NCBI RefSeq assembly: GCF_964204645.1
Contig: NC_134035.1
Location: forward strand, 2,804,001-2,868,000
Direction of reading: 5' to 3'
DNA from: Tubulanus polymorphus
Lineage: Eukaryota; Nemertea; Palaeonemertea; Tubulaniformes; Tubulanidae
Length of the DNA stretch: 64,000 bases
The notes beneath the pieces were generated by a model. The model had not been told where the DNA came from, did no database searches, and was given only the letters and a program-made list of their open reading frames with translations. Position numbers and translations under genes: made by a program. Positions within the stretch are counted from its first letter, which is position 1, and every line of letters begins with the position of its first letter. This document shows, in pieces, positions 49,993 through 61,402 of the stretch.

Positions 49993-51441
49993 ATACGACA
50001 CATTTAAAGGTCACGTTGTAGCAGCGTGTTTGGATATGAAAATCTGCATTGTTCACTTTAAACGCCACTGAAACCTGTCTGAACCAATTAATCGACGCCG
50101 ATGAAATTATTATTAAATTCCTCGCCATCTTTCAGCGGCGTCGAGACAGGTTGATAGATTACTGTTGAGTGACTTCACTGAGATCGCTAACAAACCGGCG
50201 CTACACGTGAAATACCGCTACAGCTCGTATACGAGATGCTAACAAAATGAAATATTCATTGAAAAAAAAAAGATTCTCTTAATTTTCTAATAATCGGAAA
50301 AACCAGTATTTTCTTATCATTCCTAGCCGCAGGGGAGAGCTTAGAAGGTCTTACAAGACTTTCGTACAACCCTCTAAGTAGTGCCCATTCATCTTAAAAC
50401 ACTTATTTCTAAAGGGCACAATCTTTTATTTCAATTTCTGTAAAATGAAAGCATGATTTTGTCGAAAAGCCTGGAAAGTAGCATGGGCAGAATCATGCCC
50501 TTTTCTCAACAGTTTATCGTTAAAACGTTTGGTAAGCCACACAGGTATGTCGCTGTTGACAACTAAAGAAATGCCCAGTAAACCATACCTGACCTCATGT
50601 AACTGGTCAAGTGTACAAACGGCCATTAGTATACGGATAAACCTCGGTGAGATACTGACCAACATCGACCACCCAGACATCAGCCGTCGTCGTCAATCTG
50701 ATGTAGTCAATATTGGAATACTCTCGTGTCACCGAGCGACAACTCTTAATAACTGTCATCTACCACTTCAGACTGAATCTGCGTAGTTTATGATAACTAC
50801 CGCGTCGGTCAAGCTAGTGTGACGCGGGGGACGCATTCGGGGTCGATTGTCAGGACATCGCATCGCAGCAGAATTACAGAGGCGGCTTATTTTTCAAATT
50901 ATGTAGGAAAGAATGACAAATGTAACAGCGGAAGAGCTTAACACTAGATTTAATTAAATGTGATGGGTTTGTAACGGGACAACAACTAAAAAAATATCAA
51001 ACGAAATCTACCGATCAAATAAATAACAGGGTCAATGCCTATTTTAGATTTCTAAAAATTACATGCAAGGGCAAAATGATACAGGTGTGAATGCACAGAT
51101 GTATCAGACATGCTCCGTGATGGATATTAACCCTGTCAACAATTATATTAACAATGTCAACCCGAGAATTTTTTTGAGGATTGATGCTGAAAATATATTT
51201 TGATCGCTGAAACGTAACCGTGAAAAAGTCGTCGAGGTAAATTTCCTACCATGAACATAAAACGTCATCGCAAATTCTCAGATATCTCACTTATTTCGAA
51301 ACACATTGCGAACATCGAGAATGAATTTTATCGCGACGATGCGCGGTGCTCGGCGGCTCGAATACTATCGGAAACGAGATTGCAATCCGTTTCAATTTCA
51401 CACTCGTACTTAGGTGACATTTCCGAAAGAGTATTGTAAAA

Positions 51442-51443
<2 letters not shown>

Positions 51444-51527
<84 letters not shown>
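51444..51527. repeat. (TA)n microsatellite, long
   Basis: About 42 uninterrupted AT dinucleotides. The longest simple repeat in the window; likely polymorphic and a risk point for assembly. Confidence 0.97.
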
Positions 51528-51530
<3 letters not shown>

Positions 51531-51844
51531 CGCGCGCTGAAGAGAAATACCAGTGGAGTGTGGAATACACTGGTGTAAGATAATAGTCGACGAGAAACTG
51601 AGAATCGGTCGGAATGAACGAGACAACTCGAGGGGGAAATGATGGCGTAGACGACTCGAAAATGTCAAACGCAGATGAGTTTCATCGTTGAAACCGCGCG
51701 TGCACGCAATCATCACCATCAACACTTCAGATATATCTGTTACTTAGGACTCATCATTGATGCGTACTACTCTCTAATCCCGTTCAATAAGAGTAAATAT
51801 TATCCAAACTTCTGCTGCAGATCTACTCTCGGTTAATGGCTTAC

Positions 51845-52055
51845 TGTCGTCGCGTAATGTCGTACGAGTTTTTCTATCATCGGCGAGCGATGACTGCGGA
51901 GAAGCTGTGGATAGTTCACGTGAAGTACCGTTAGGAAACCGCAATGAACGAACGATACGCGATCGTAGCACTTTCAGTTCGTTCCGATCAAAAACGTCGA
52001 CCCGATCTGTCGCTTGTCGGTCGAGGCGCGATGGACGATTGTTTTGAGGATGTCT
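51845..52055 (-). other. Candidate unassigned exon (70 open codons, minus strand)
   Basis: Bounded by acceptor ATGTGTTTAG and donor GACGACA|GTAAGC, the frame is open throughout: RHPQNNRPSRLDRQATDRVD, VFDRNELKVLRSRIVRSLRF, PNGTSRELSTASPQSSLADD, RKTRTTLRDD plus one base. Ser/Arg/Asp-rich and CpG-rich. It is on the liprin-beta strand, 3.4 kb upstream of its ATG, so it could be an upstream exon of that gene or of another gene. No family recognised. Confidence 0.25.
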
Positions 52056-52691
52056 CTAAACACATACTACGATCGAAAGCAAAAGTTCTGTACATTCGAC
52101 TGATCATGAAACTCTGTTCTTAGAGAACACCTAGAGATCATCAAACTCGAGAAAAAACAAGAAAAAGAATACCCAAAAGCAGTTTATATAGTTGACTTAT
52201 TGAGATCTATCTATCCTAACGTGTCCTAATCGATCGCGTCAGATGCAGACTTCTGTTGAACTACCGTTTAAAATCAATCGATCAAATGATAAGATTACAA
52301 AGGGGGAATGAACGTACGGACTTTAAAATGCACTTAAGTGCGAGGAACTAATATATCGATCGTACGAACTGTTCAACTATTGTCGTCGCAGTTGACGAGT
52401 AACGAAAATTATTAATGCGAGCCAATTTCTGTGTGAGGATACACGAAATCCGTGTAGGATGGAAAGCCATAATCTGATGATTTAGCCAAAACGTTGCTCA
52501 AAATATATACTATTCTATTCAAGAACTTTCTTTGACTGAATTATTGTGGGATTTCTCTCCTTAAGCCAATTTCTATGTGTCGTTCGACTGATAGCCTTAA
52601 TGTGGCCGTCTTCAAAATAGATACCCTGAAGTTGCGCAGAGGCATTCCGCTTGCAACGTTAAAACTATAATCTGCTAGCTGTCGTTCGTCT

Positions 52692-52972
52692 TTAGCCGGG
52701 GATCACACAGGCGATTTTGGCCCAGCGCATACAGGCACCAAATGTACCTGGGCTGGCAAACTCGGCACAACCTAAAATGTCTGAGCAAAATTTTAACAAG
52801 GATAAAATTATTGCTTATAAATAGCAACTGGTTCCTAGAAGTGACTTAGGTAATTTATTTCACAGCATTGTTTAGTATTGATTAGTTTTTGTATTGATGC
52901 GCCCTTTATTAGGCACAGGCCAAATTTGACGGTTTGACCCGGGCCAAGTAGTCTCCACGTAATCGCGGCTCT
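52692..52972. repeat. TAGCCGCGATCACAC family, copy 5 (inverted)
   Basis: TTTAGCCGGGGATCACACAG at the left; GGCACAGGCCAAATTTGACG and GACCCGGGCCAAGTAGTCTC then GTAATCGCGGCT at the right. The central GCATTGTTTAGTATTGATTA is the reverse complement of the centre of copy 1, so the orientation is opposite. Confidence 0.78.
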
Positions 52973-53157
52973 CGTTCCTTGTAATGTGTCTAGACGAAAC
53001 TTTGAGATTCGACCGACAGCTTAATTACATACGACGAACTATTATTGGAACTGATTAGTTCTACAGCGATTGCCCGTATACAGGTATACAGGTATACTGG
53101 TATATGAGCAGAAACAATTCATTATAAACTGATGCCACACTGAGACTAGAGACACGC

Positions 53158-53200
53158 ACGGTACCGCCACACGGTACGGCCACACGGTACGACCGCGCGG
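53158..53200. repeat. Short tandem repeat CACGGTACGGCCA
   Basis: Three to four imperfect copies of a 13-bp unit (CACGGTACCGCCA, CACGGTACGGCCA, CACGGTACGACCG). Confidence 0.8.
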
Positions 53201-53507
53201 AAAGTAATCTCCTCATTGACAACGCGAAGGTGTTCTTTCAATCACCACCAGTTGTCGTACAGTAATTCTGTGAGCTTCAGTTTCCAATGATCAACGTCGC
53301 ACGTCGAGGAAGAAATACTAGTCGCGATAGATACGCGAGTACTTTTTGTATGATTATTTCACGCGGACGACCCCCTCCTCGTCTCGGTTTACAAATTCGT
53401 TACAGTCTCCTAGATGTACAAATGCGCAGAAAGTTACTTCTCAGGGCCATATTGATCCCTAAAACTTTAACTACCATGAATTGAACCTTCTCGGGGGCCA
53501 TCGAATC

Positions 53508-53788
53508 CGGGCTGCCTTATATCTGACTTCTTTTACCTTGACTATTCCCCGACATGCTCATTGTTTTCCCCGACTTGATCTGCTAAGAATCCTATCAATT
53601 AACACTGTCAAATACATAAGACATAGACGGAAACTGTTAGATATTACGTGCAATCTATCTGAATAGCTATCTGAATGAATTTCCCTGACTTTTCCTGATT
53701 TTTAGCTTTTTTTCCAAAATTCCCAAACTTTTTAAAGAAAAGAAAAGTCCCCGACTTTTCCCTAATTTCCTGGTAAGTCGTTACCCTG
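53508..53788. repeat. AGGGTGGCCAC TIR family, copy 4
   Basis: Interior words CCCCGACTTGATCTGCTAAG, AATCCTATCAATTAACACTG and CATAAGACATAGACGGAAAC match copies 2 and 3 closely. Right end CCTGGTAAGTCGTTACCCTG. The left end is eroded (GGGCTGCCTTATAT). Confidence 0.72.
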
Positions 53789-54470
53789 CCTGACTATCAG
53801 CAATCGAACCTTCTCTATAGAACTGTGCTGTGCTGTAACATAAAATGTTTGTAAAATCGTGTTGTTTCCGATCAGACCAGTTTGCATAATATAACTGCGT
53901 CTGGTAAATAAAATATACCGTACTCTTTTTGATTTTATTTATAACTCTAATAATGCTAAATGATTCCTTAGAGAATTGTTGTTTACGACGAGTTTTTGTT
54001 TTTCTTGTTAATTTTTTCAGAGAACTTTTTTGTCTGTCAATTCTGTCAAAGGCTCTGATAATGAGCACCTTTGAGCTCGAGTTCCAACGACGTCGCGCGC
54101 ACAGGAAACCATTTCGCCCACTTCCGAAGTTGAATATAATTATTCTCTAAAGCTAAAACTTCTTGAAAGTTTTCATCTAAAAGCACTTTTAATTGAGACC
54201 TTAGTTTTAATGTGACATATGAAGCCGCTTAAAGTCAGTCGTTAAGTCAAGACCATGGACTCTTAAGAGTATATGGTCTAGTCAACAACATCCAAAAACC
54301 AAGTTCGAACCTGAATTACCTATCATTCCATTCCAGTAGGTCAATAAGATTTTGATTCTTACAAAAAGTAAGCAAGTTTAAAAAAGAAACTATGTATCCC
54401 TGCACTCATTTTGTACATCTCATATCCATTATCCTTCTAACATCTTCGGTCAAGCAAGCATTTGATAAAT

Positions 54471-54770
54471 ATAGCCGCAATCACACGAGCATTTTTGGCC
54501 CGTGCCAAATTAGGCCCCGGGAACAATCATTTACACAGGTGCCAAGAACGTTGGACCATGCCGTTGCCAAATTTTAGCACAGGTCAAATATTTGAGTGCG
54601 AATTGTTACAGGTTTTGGAACGTACACACTTCACTTAGTTTAAGCATCGTTTAGTGTAGAGTGAGTGGTTTACGTGTGAACCCTCTGATTAGGTACGGGC
54701 CAAATTCGACTCGGGCCTAATCCGTGCCAATTTGACCGGGGCCAAATCGTCTCCGAGTGATCGCGGCGTA
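54471..54770. repeat. TAGCCGCGATCACAC family, copy 6 (inverted, full length)
   Basis: TATAGCCGCAATCACACGAG and CATTTTTGGCCCGTGCCAAA at the left; GGGCCAAATTCGACTCGGGC, GACCGGGGCCAAATCGTCTC and GAGTGATCGCGGCGTA at the right. About 300 bp, a good family representative with paired termini. Confidence 0.82.
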
Positions 54771-54891
54771 TGAGCGAGTTCTCATTTCGCAAAACGTTTC
54801 AAATTAGACAATTTCGAAATGAACTAACATTAAAACAAAAACAAACTTCAGCGCGAAGATTAACAGCTGAAGCTGGTTTAATCTAAACGAA

Positions 54892-55089
54892 AATTCGAGA
54901 GCAGGTAAAAGAGATCAACGAGGTTGTTTTACTCAAATTAAACAACGCGTTCAGACGTTTAAAAGAAACCGGAGTATGTTTTTCAAACAAACGTACTCTC
55001 CTGGAAGCTTTTAACTCCGCTTTAAAACAAGAAACGCAAGAATTACAACAAAGTCTTTTAAGCGAAAACTCGAAACGTTGCATTTGATA
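54892..55089 (+). other. Open frame with coiled-coil-like composition, uncertain
   Basis: After a TAA at 54889 the frame runs open to TGA at 55087: VKEINEVVLLKLNNAFRRLK, ETGVCFSNKRTLLEAFNSAL, KQETQELQQSLLSENSKRCI. There is no ATG start and only a weak acceptor (GAGAGCAG|GTAAAAG). A-rich DNA can mimic such helices; status unresolved. Confidence 0.2.
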
Positions 55090-55251
55090 AACATTTCTTT
55101 GCGTAATGGTTGGTTTTATCACATCAAAAGGAAAGAGTCACTTTTAGCCTTAACACGTGTTTCGTATCCGTATTCAGCACTTTCATCTCATTTGAATTTG
55201 ACAATTAATTTCGAAACTGGATTCTATGACGTCGACTAATTACGAAGGCAG

Positions 55252-55597
55252 GGCTGTCAACCTGTGAAACGAGCTATCTGCAGCAAATTTAATTCTTTTT
55301 TAGTAATGTTTCATTGAAATATGAAAGAAAAAGTTCAAATTAATCAGTAATCAACAGTAAGACCCTCAGTAACATCTTTCATATTTCTGTTCAAATTAAT
55401 CAGTAATCAACAGTAAGACACTCAGTAACATCTTTCATATTTCTGTTCAAATTAATCAGTAATCAACAGTAAGACACTCAGTAACATCTTTCATATTTCT
55501 GTACGCATCACACAAATCAGATCAGTATTTTCCATTATGAAATAGTTACAAATACTGACAGTCAGGAACTGTTGTCAGCTCCGCGAAGGATAGAACA
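55252..55597 (-). mobile_element. Minisatellite-core element, short copy (inverted)
   Basis: Termini CAGGGCTGTCAACCTGTG and GTTGTCAGCTCCGCG are short inverted repeats. The core holds three 56-bp units (TTTCATATTTCTGTTCAAAT, then TAATCAGTAATCAACAGTAA), the reverse complement of the unit at 4160-4755. Both arms also match that copy, so this is the same element with fewer core units. Confidence 0.78.
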
Positions 55598-57099
55598 AGG
55601 ATAACAAACGAAATCAACCCGACATCGGGAATCATCAACGCTCTTCCTGCGTATCTCATTTCAAACTTATCAGTTATCAGTTCATTCTCGTTGAAGGACA
55701 ATTGGAAAGCAAGGTCTATACCAAAACCACCGATACAGCGGAATTACAGGAGCTACTAGTGCTCGATTGCTTGTGGGTTATTCTATTAAGTGGACTTAAA
55801 TCCAGATTTAGCTATGTAAAACCGCCAATAAGCCACATGCGCGTTGATGACACGTGATACATAAGGACTTGATCAATTGAGCCCCAGATATAGATCTGAT
55901 TCGTCTCTACCACTTTCCCACTCTCTCTACTCTCCCCTCTCTACTCTCTCCCTCACTATTTACTCAGTTCTGTTATTAATATCCGCAGGTTTTATCGCTT
56001 TATATTCGAGACAAGTTATCGTCGACTTCCGATTGATGGACAAACATTCCACATCCGAAAAGTCTTTGTCTTTAAACGACGACAACAAACAACGCCTATA
56101 GACACAGTTTAAATCTGAAAACTATCATCGCATATTACACCATTGCGTGGCTCGTTATACCATGTAGCAAACTCTCCAAGATTCTCAAACGCGCCCTTGC
56201 ATGATTTCATTATATCTTGGAGGAGCAATCACTCCAAGATTATGCCATAGCATGCCTTTTCTTAAATTCCCTGAATTTTCTTAAGAAAAGAAGGTTCCCT
56301 GATTCCAGGTCAGTTGTTTCAAACTACATTCGAGATTTTGCGCAACTTAGATCCGACACCGATTACTCTCTAATATCGTCGGAGCATTTGTTAAATCGGT
56401 TGTAATTTTCAATTTTCATCGCGCGTTCCTTCTATACGTTAATTAATGTCTCTCTCTCCGTCTAAAACATACAGATCACAAACAGATGATCGTCATCGAG
56501 ATGTTCTCCGTCGTCTCCACGCTACGCTACAGGAGCGAGCGAGCGAACATACGCGTATCGAACTGAAACACGAAAATTCAATCTGGTATCCACCGCGATT
56601 AAACGCAAAACTTCTGACACGAGGAAAAATGATTTCAAAGAGCGATAGAGAGAGAGAGGCGTATGACATTTAAAAACGAAACCGTGCTCTAAAGCGTGGT
56701 TCAGGTCGACTTGCGACCCGGACTAAGTCGTTGATGGAACAGCAGTAGTTCGCATGTGACCGCTGATTGCTGTTTGTCTCAGGACACACCAGCACCAACT
56801 GCATCAACTACGCAGCATCGGCGACATTGACGCCGAAAAACCTTCCCCGCACACTTTTAGCAACAACGACGACACAGCTTCAGGTGCTGCATCAGCCTGT
56901 ATTGTAGGGCAAGTGGTCAATCAATCAAGTTATATGATATTGATCTCGACGAATGCACATTGAAACTAAATCCGGCTGAATCTTTCGGTACTGATGCAGA
57001 ATTAGGTGCACACTCAGGCACAGTCAGGTAGAGGTTGTTCTGCAACAAAAATATCTAACATTGGATCGTTGTATAAGTTATAAACGTTAGATATCAGCC

Positions 57100-57900
57100 A
57101 TAAAAATGCATCCGTACAATTTCAGAACACACCTAGATAGGTCGTTTTGGTCTCTCTAAAGCACCCTGTTCTTTAGCGCAACAGACCTATGGACTAGAGC
57201 AAACGCTTGCTACATTCTAAATTGAACGTTCTAAACGCAGCTTATCAAGTTCATTTTTCGATTAACTTCGATCTAGATTTCACGATTACGCGTTGAAATA
57301 TTATATTCTTCTAAACGGTTCAAGAGTAGTACCGAACATCGTGACGATGAGCAAAAATTCTAACGGCTACAGCCGGCGGATGCTGCAGCTACCCGAGTAC
57401 CAGTATCTTTTTTTCTTGAAATTGAAACAGGGATGATTTCCCCTCTTTCCGATTGATTTCATATCGTTTCGTCCCGTAAACCCACCACACCTGCCGGGAA
57501 CGAAAGGGGCGGTTATAACTATTATCAGGGCAGTGTTCTCCGTATGCGGGAGTTGTAGAGTGCTGCTGTTTTAAGTGTATGACATCGTGGCTGGTGAAGT
57601 AACAAGGCTTTCAATACCACCCCCCCCCCCAAAAAATACAGAAACTTAAGCTTTATTTTGGTGTAATCTCCTATTTTCGGCAGGGACAGCATATATTCTA
57701 TAAGGGGTGCCTGATTTTCTCAGAGGGGTGGATGTAAAAATGAAAGGAGTGGCCGATCCTGCAGTGTTCAGGGTTTGTAACAACTGGGGAAACACCTGCA
57801 GAGTTTTATAGTATTACACTAGACAACACCATAGTATATCATAGTCAGTGCATAGATCGTTCAGGGGCAACCTATATACCCATCTTACACCCCTCCCCCC
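57100..57900. other. No gene recognised
   Basis: Mostly unique sequence with a C12 run near 57621 and a fragment of the ATAGGGATTGACCCT family at 57425-57515 (CACCACACCTGCCGGGAACG). Confidence 0.4.
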
Positions 57901-57916
57901 CTGGACTAACACCTGA

Positions 57917-58475
57917 TCAATGAGACATCAGTCCCTTCCACTGATATACAACGACCACCTATTAACCTATATACCCATCTATCGGGCAGCGAGACATCAG
58001 TCCCTTCCACTAATATACACCGACCACCTATTAACCTATATACCCATCTATCGGGCAGCGAGACATCAGTCCCTTCCACTGATATACAACGACCACCTAT
58101 TAACCTATATACCCATCTATCGGGCAGCGAGACATCCGTCCCTTCCACTGATATACAACGACCACCTATTAACCTATATACCCATCTATCGGGCTGCGAG
58201 ACATCAGTCCCTTCCACTGATATACACCGACCACCTATTAACCTATATACCCATATACCCATCTATCGGGCAGCGAGACATCAGTCCCTTCCACTGATAT
58301 ACAACGACCACCTATTAACCTATATACCCATCGATCGGGCTGTGAGACATCAGTCCCTTCTACTGATATACACCGACCACCTATTAACCTATATACCCAT
58401 CTATCGGGCAGCGAGACATCAGTCCCTTCCACTGATATACAACGACTTCCTATTAACCTATATACCCATCTATCT
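57917..58475. repeat. 69-bp minisatellite, eight copies
   Basis: Units start GAGACATCAGTCCCTTCCAC and end ACCCATCTATCGGGCAGC, at 57922, 57991, 58060, 58129, 58198, 58275, 58344 and 58413. They are over 95% alike; one junction has an extra CCATATAC. Because 69 is a multiple of three, long frames stay open on both strands, which is not evidence for a gene. Confidence 0.95.
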
Positions 58476-58947
58476 CTACTTATATCGATTTTATAATCGG
58501 AGAACATATAGCACGACTACATACAGAAACAGCTGTTTAAAATGCTGAATTTTATAGGATAGCGACGTGTGACGGTGCGTCATTATACACGGAGGCAAAC
58601 GCCGCGTTAATGGCAATTCTACACAGCTTTAGCCATCGATGTTCCGGTAAACCGACTAAACTCTGAGCATTCACGCGTTGACAAAAATACCCCGGCCATT
58701 ACCAAACGTGACTCCGACTGCATTTTAGTGGACGCAACGCCGAAAAAAAATCCGCAGCGAATTAGTAAACGATGAGAACGATCATCGAGAGGGCTCTTTA
58801 GAAAATTCATCAGCCATTTACCGAATTGTGCGCTAACTAAAAATCAGCACGAGTTAGATTAAACATGGTTTTAGAGTACGTGATTAACAGTAGTAAGGAT
58901 TCGTGATGAATCACGTGTATCGACAGCCATAGTGTAAAAGCGATTCA

Positions 58948-59180
58948 ATCGGCGCGAATCAGGCCCCGAGTCAAATTTGGACCGCGCCTAATTGAAGAGC
59001 GCGCTCACACGCAAGCCATTCACTGGATACATTATAAAGCGAAGCCGCTTCCCAACCTGTACGAGTCCGAACGCAATAATTTGACCGGTGCTAAAATTTG
59101 GCTCAAGCCTGGTCGAGCATTTCATTTTTGGCCGCGCGAAATTTGGCCCATGCCAAAAACGCATGTGTGATCACGGCTTA
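58948..59180. repeat. TAGCCGCGATCACAC family, copy 7
   Basis: GGCCCCGAGTCAAATTTGGA, CGCGCCTAATTGAAGAGCGC, ACGCAATAATTTGACCGGTG and CGCATGTGTGATCACGGCTTA. The left terminus is shortened. Confidence 0.75.
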
Positions 59181-59552
59181 TGTCTCAGCGAAAATGAGCT
59201 ACAAAAAATTCAAATGTTATGTTATGCTTCGTTACATCATGGACGTATAAACTAGATCTAGTTTATATGTCCATGGTTACATACTGATAAAGGTAGTCCA
59301 TTACTTGAACCATTCAGAAATGTACGATTCATCGAAGGCGAGATATCGTCATTCCGACCAAAATCTCAAACAATATCGCTCATCATCGACGTGCTACATT
59401 GCGTATTAGTGTATGCGTATTAAAAAATTTTCATGCGGGGAACCCGCGCGCGCGCGCTAGCGATTAGTAATTCTAAACGGATATCTATTTCCTAGCTACC
59501 ATACGATAAATACGCCATCGTTACAAATAAGCAGCGGGTGAAAGACCTGCAG

Positions 59553-59935
59553 CTAATCACTTATTCTCAACGAAAAAAAAAAATCAACAAACTCTTCATC
59601 ATTATATACGCATATATATATATATATATATATGCTGTATCTTCTGACGACGGAGGAGAGATTAGTAGTTATGACAATTCAAATCCTTTCTATTTCTCCG
59701 GGAAACAAAGCCCTCACGCGCGCTCGGCCTGTAACTAGACCTGTAACTAATCGCTTATTCTCAACGAAAAAAAAAATCAACAAACTCTTCATCATTATAT
59801 ACACATATATATATATACACTGTATCTGCAAACGACAGAGGAGACATTAGTAGTTATGACAATTCAAATCCTATCTGTTTCTCCGGGACACAAAGCCCTC
59901 GCGCGATCGGCGCCGTATACGAGTATCACGACTGT
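59553..59935 (+). repeat. 194-bp tandem duplication containing (TA)n
   Basis: Two copies (59553-59746 and 59747-59935) each run CTTATTCTCAACGAAAAAAA, CAACAAACTCTTCATCATTA, (TA)n, GTAGTTATGACAATTCAAAT and TTTCTCCGGGA(A/C)ACAAAGCC. They differ by a few percent and in (TA)n length: 12 repeats against about 5. Confidence 0.9.
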
Positions 59936-60327
59936 CAAACGCAGCGCCAATTCAAACGCGACAAATACAGATGCGCCGACATTAACGGCGACAATAACAA
60001 TATTGTTACGGATAAAATATCTCTTAAGAGCCTCGAACAGACACTCGCGCCTTAAACATATTATCAGTTCAGACACTCGCGCCTTAAACTTATCATCAGT
60101 TCTAGGTACTACACCTAAATCTGTTGATCACTACCTCATGCGAATTCAATTAATATACTTCAAAGCCTGATCGCGATATGGGATATGCCCAGACATTTTC
60201 CAAATAAAGAAGATCGGAACCGGTGCCGAGAAAAGCGCCTTAGCCTTTTGTTGCCGGGTTGCTCGGGTATAAATCCTATGGCTGGTTTAACAAATTGGTC
60301 TTAAGCTTGAGTAAGCCCCCAGTCTAT

Positions 60328-60573
60328 AGCCGCGATCACAGACCCAGGCCCGAGTCAAATTTGGCCCTTGCCTAATTAGAGAGCGCGTTCACAAGCGAAC
60401 CACTCAGTTACAATTCACACATGCAATAATTTGACATGTGCTAAAACTTGGCTTGGGCCAAATCCGACGTTTCTGGTCAGGCCAAACGGGCACAGTCCAA
60501 TTTGGCACCCATGTGAACAGTTTACCGGACCTTATATGGCACGGACCAAAAATGCTTGCGCGATCGGGGCTCA
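60328..60573. repeat. TAGCCGCGATCACAC family, copy 8, with an adjoining fragment
   Basis: TATAGCCGCGATCACAGACC, GAGTCAAATTTGGCCCTTGC, ATGCAATAATTTGACATGTG and ATGCTTGCGCGATCGGGGCT. A further right-end fragment follows at 60617-60740 (GACGTTTTTGGTCGGG to CCGCGCGATCGCAGCTA), probably an interrupted or nested copy. Confidence 0.78.
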
Positions 60574-61273
60574 TTAGACCGGCCCCTAGATATATAAGAT
60601 ACATCTCAACTTTTAACCTGGTCTGACGTTTTTGGTCGGGTAAAATTCGGCCCGCATCGAACAGTCGCGGACCCGTTTGGCGCCGGCGTGAACAAACGGT
60701 TGATCGGGCGCGGGTCAAAACGTCCGCGCGATCGCAGCTACCGAGATCCAACCGTTCTATCTAGTTTCATACGTAGCCGATAATCTAAGCTTTGTTTGAA
60801 AGCGTTCAACGTTTGAAAGCGCTGAAACTACGTCGTCGTCCCCCCCTGCAGTGACTGCGGCAGAGATTATAATTACACCAATTAGATCCGGAATAATTTC
60901 GATAAAAACGTTAGAAAAACGAGCAATACGCGGAAATGAGCGCTTCCCGCAGACGGCGCGCGTCTACCAGAACGTATGTCTTATTCCCGATCGGAAGAAT
61001 CTATTCGCGGATAAACTCGATAAACAAACACGTCACGATTCGTTTGTAAAAGCTGTCGCAAAATGATTTCATGAATCATTTAAGGAAAAAAAAACGATTC
61101 TTAACGGCGTTTTTGATGATACGGCGTCGAAGTGAAATGGATACGTAATTATCGAGTATACTACAAGCAAAATTAGAAGGAACACCGAGAATCATTGGGT
61201 GCGTGTTGTAACGATATATACAGAATACCTAAGCACTAATATAACGAGAGAGATGAAGAACGAAAATTGTCCT

Positions 61274-61402
61274 TAAAGCTTATGATTTATTGATTGACGT
61301 TTGGACTATAGCCTAATAGTCATCTTCAGGAAAAGAGATGACCATTTCCTGAAGATGACTATTAGGTCATAGTCGAAACGTCGATTCGAAAATCATCAGC
61401 TT
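61274..61402. repeat. Long hairpin with TTCCTGAAGATGAC arms
   Basis: Arms of about 57 bp, AAAGCTTATGATTTATTGAT to ATCATCAGCTT, through TAGTCATCTTCAGGAAA and TTTCCTGAAGATGACTA, flank a 10-base spacer (AGAGATGACC). Many positions pair. One arm matches the single motif at 15538-15605. Confidence 0.82.

Noticed and set aside
50426-50680. 84-codon minus-strand frame with a hydrophobic, protein-like middle
   Set aside because: Its flank resembles the dispersed repeat at 21900-22100, and no splice sites or similarity support a gene.
51291-51725. 144-codon minus-strand frame with a Tyr-Ile run
   Set aside because: The middle is the (TA)n microsatellite; the flanks have no splice support.
55877-56101. 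Plus-strand frame with one hydrophobic segment (IYSVLLLISAGFIALYSRQV)
   Set aside because: Ser/Leu-rich start comes from a CTCTCC-rich stretch; no supporting signals.
56446-56673. 75-codon plus-strand frame with ATG (SLSPSKTYRSQTDDRHRD)
   Set aside because: Isolated, no promoter or splice context, and no recognisable family; cannot be separated from chance.
57906-58507. Repeat-protein-like frames on both strands
   Set aside because: The 69-bp period keeps any stop-free frame open. No start, promoter or splice evidence.
61320-61385. Possible hammerhead ribozyme (CTGAAGATGA...GAAAC)
   Set aside because: The conserved CTGATGA core is not present and the stems do not arrange as in a hammerhead; it is better explained as a plain inverted repeat.
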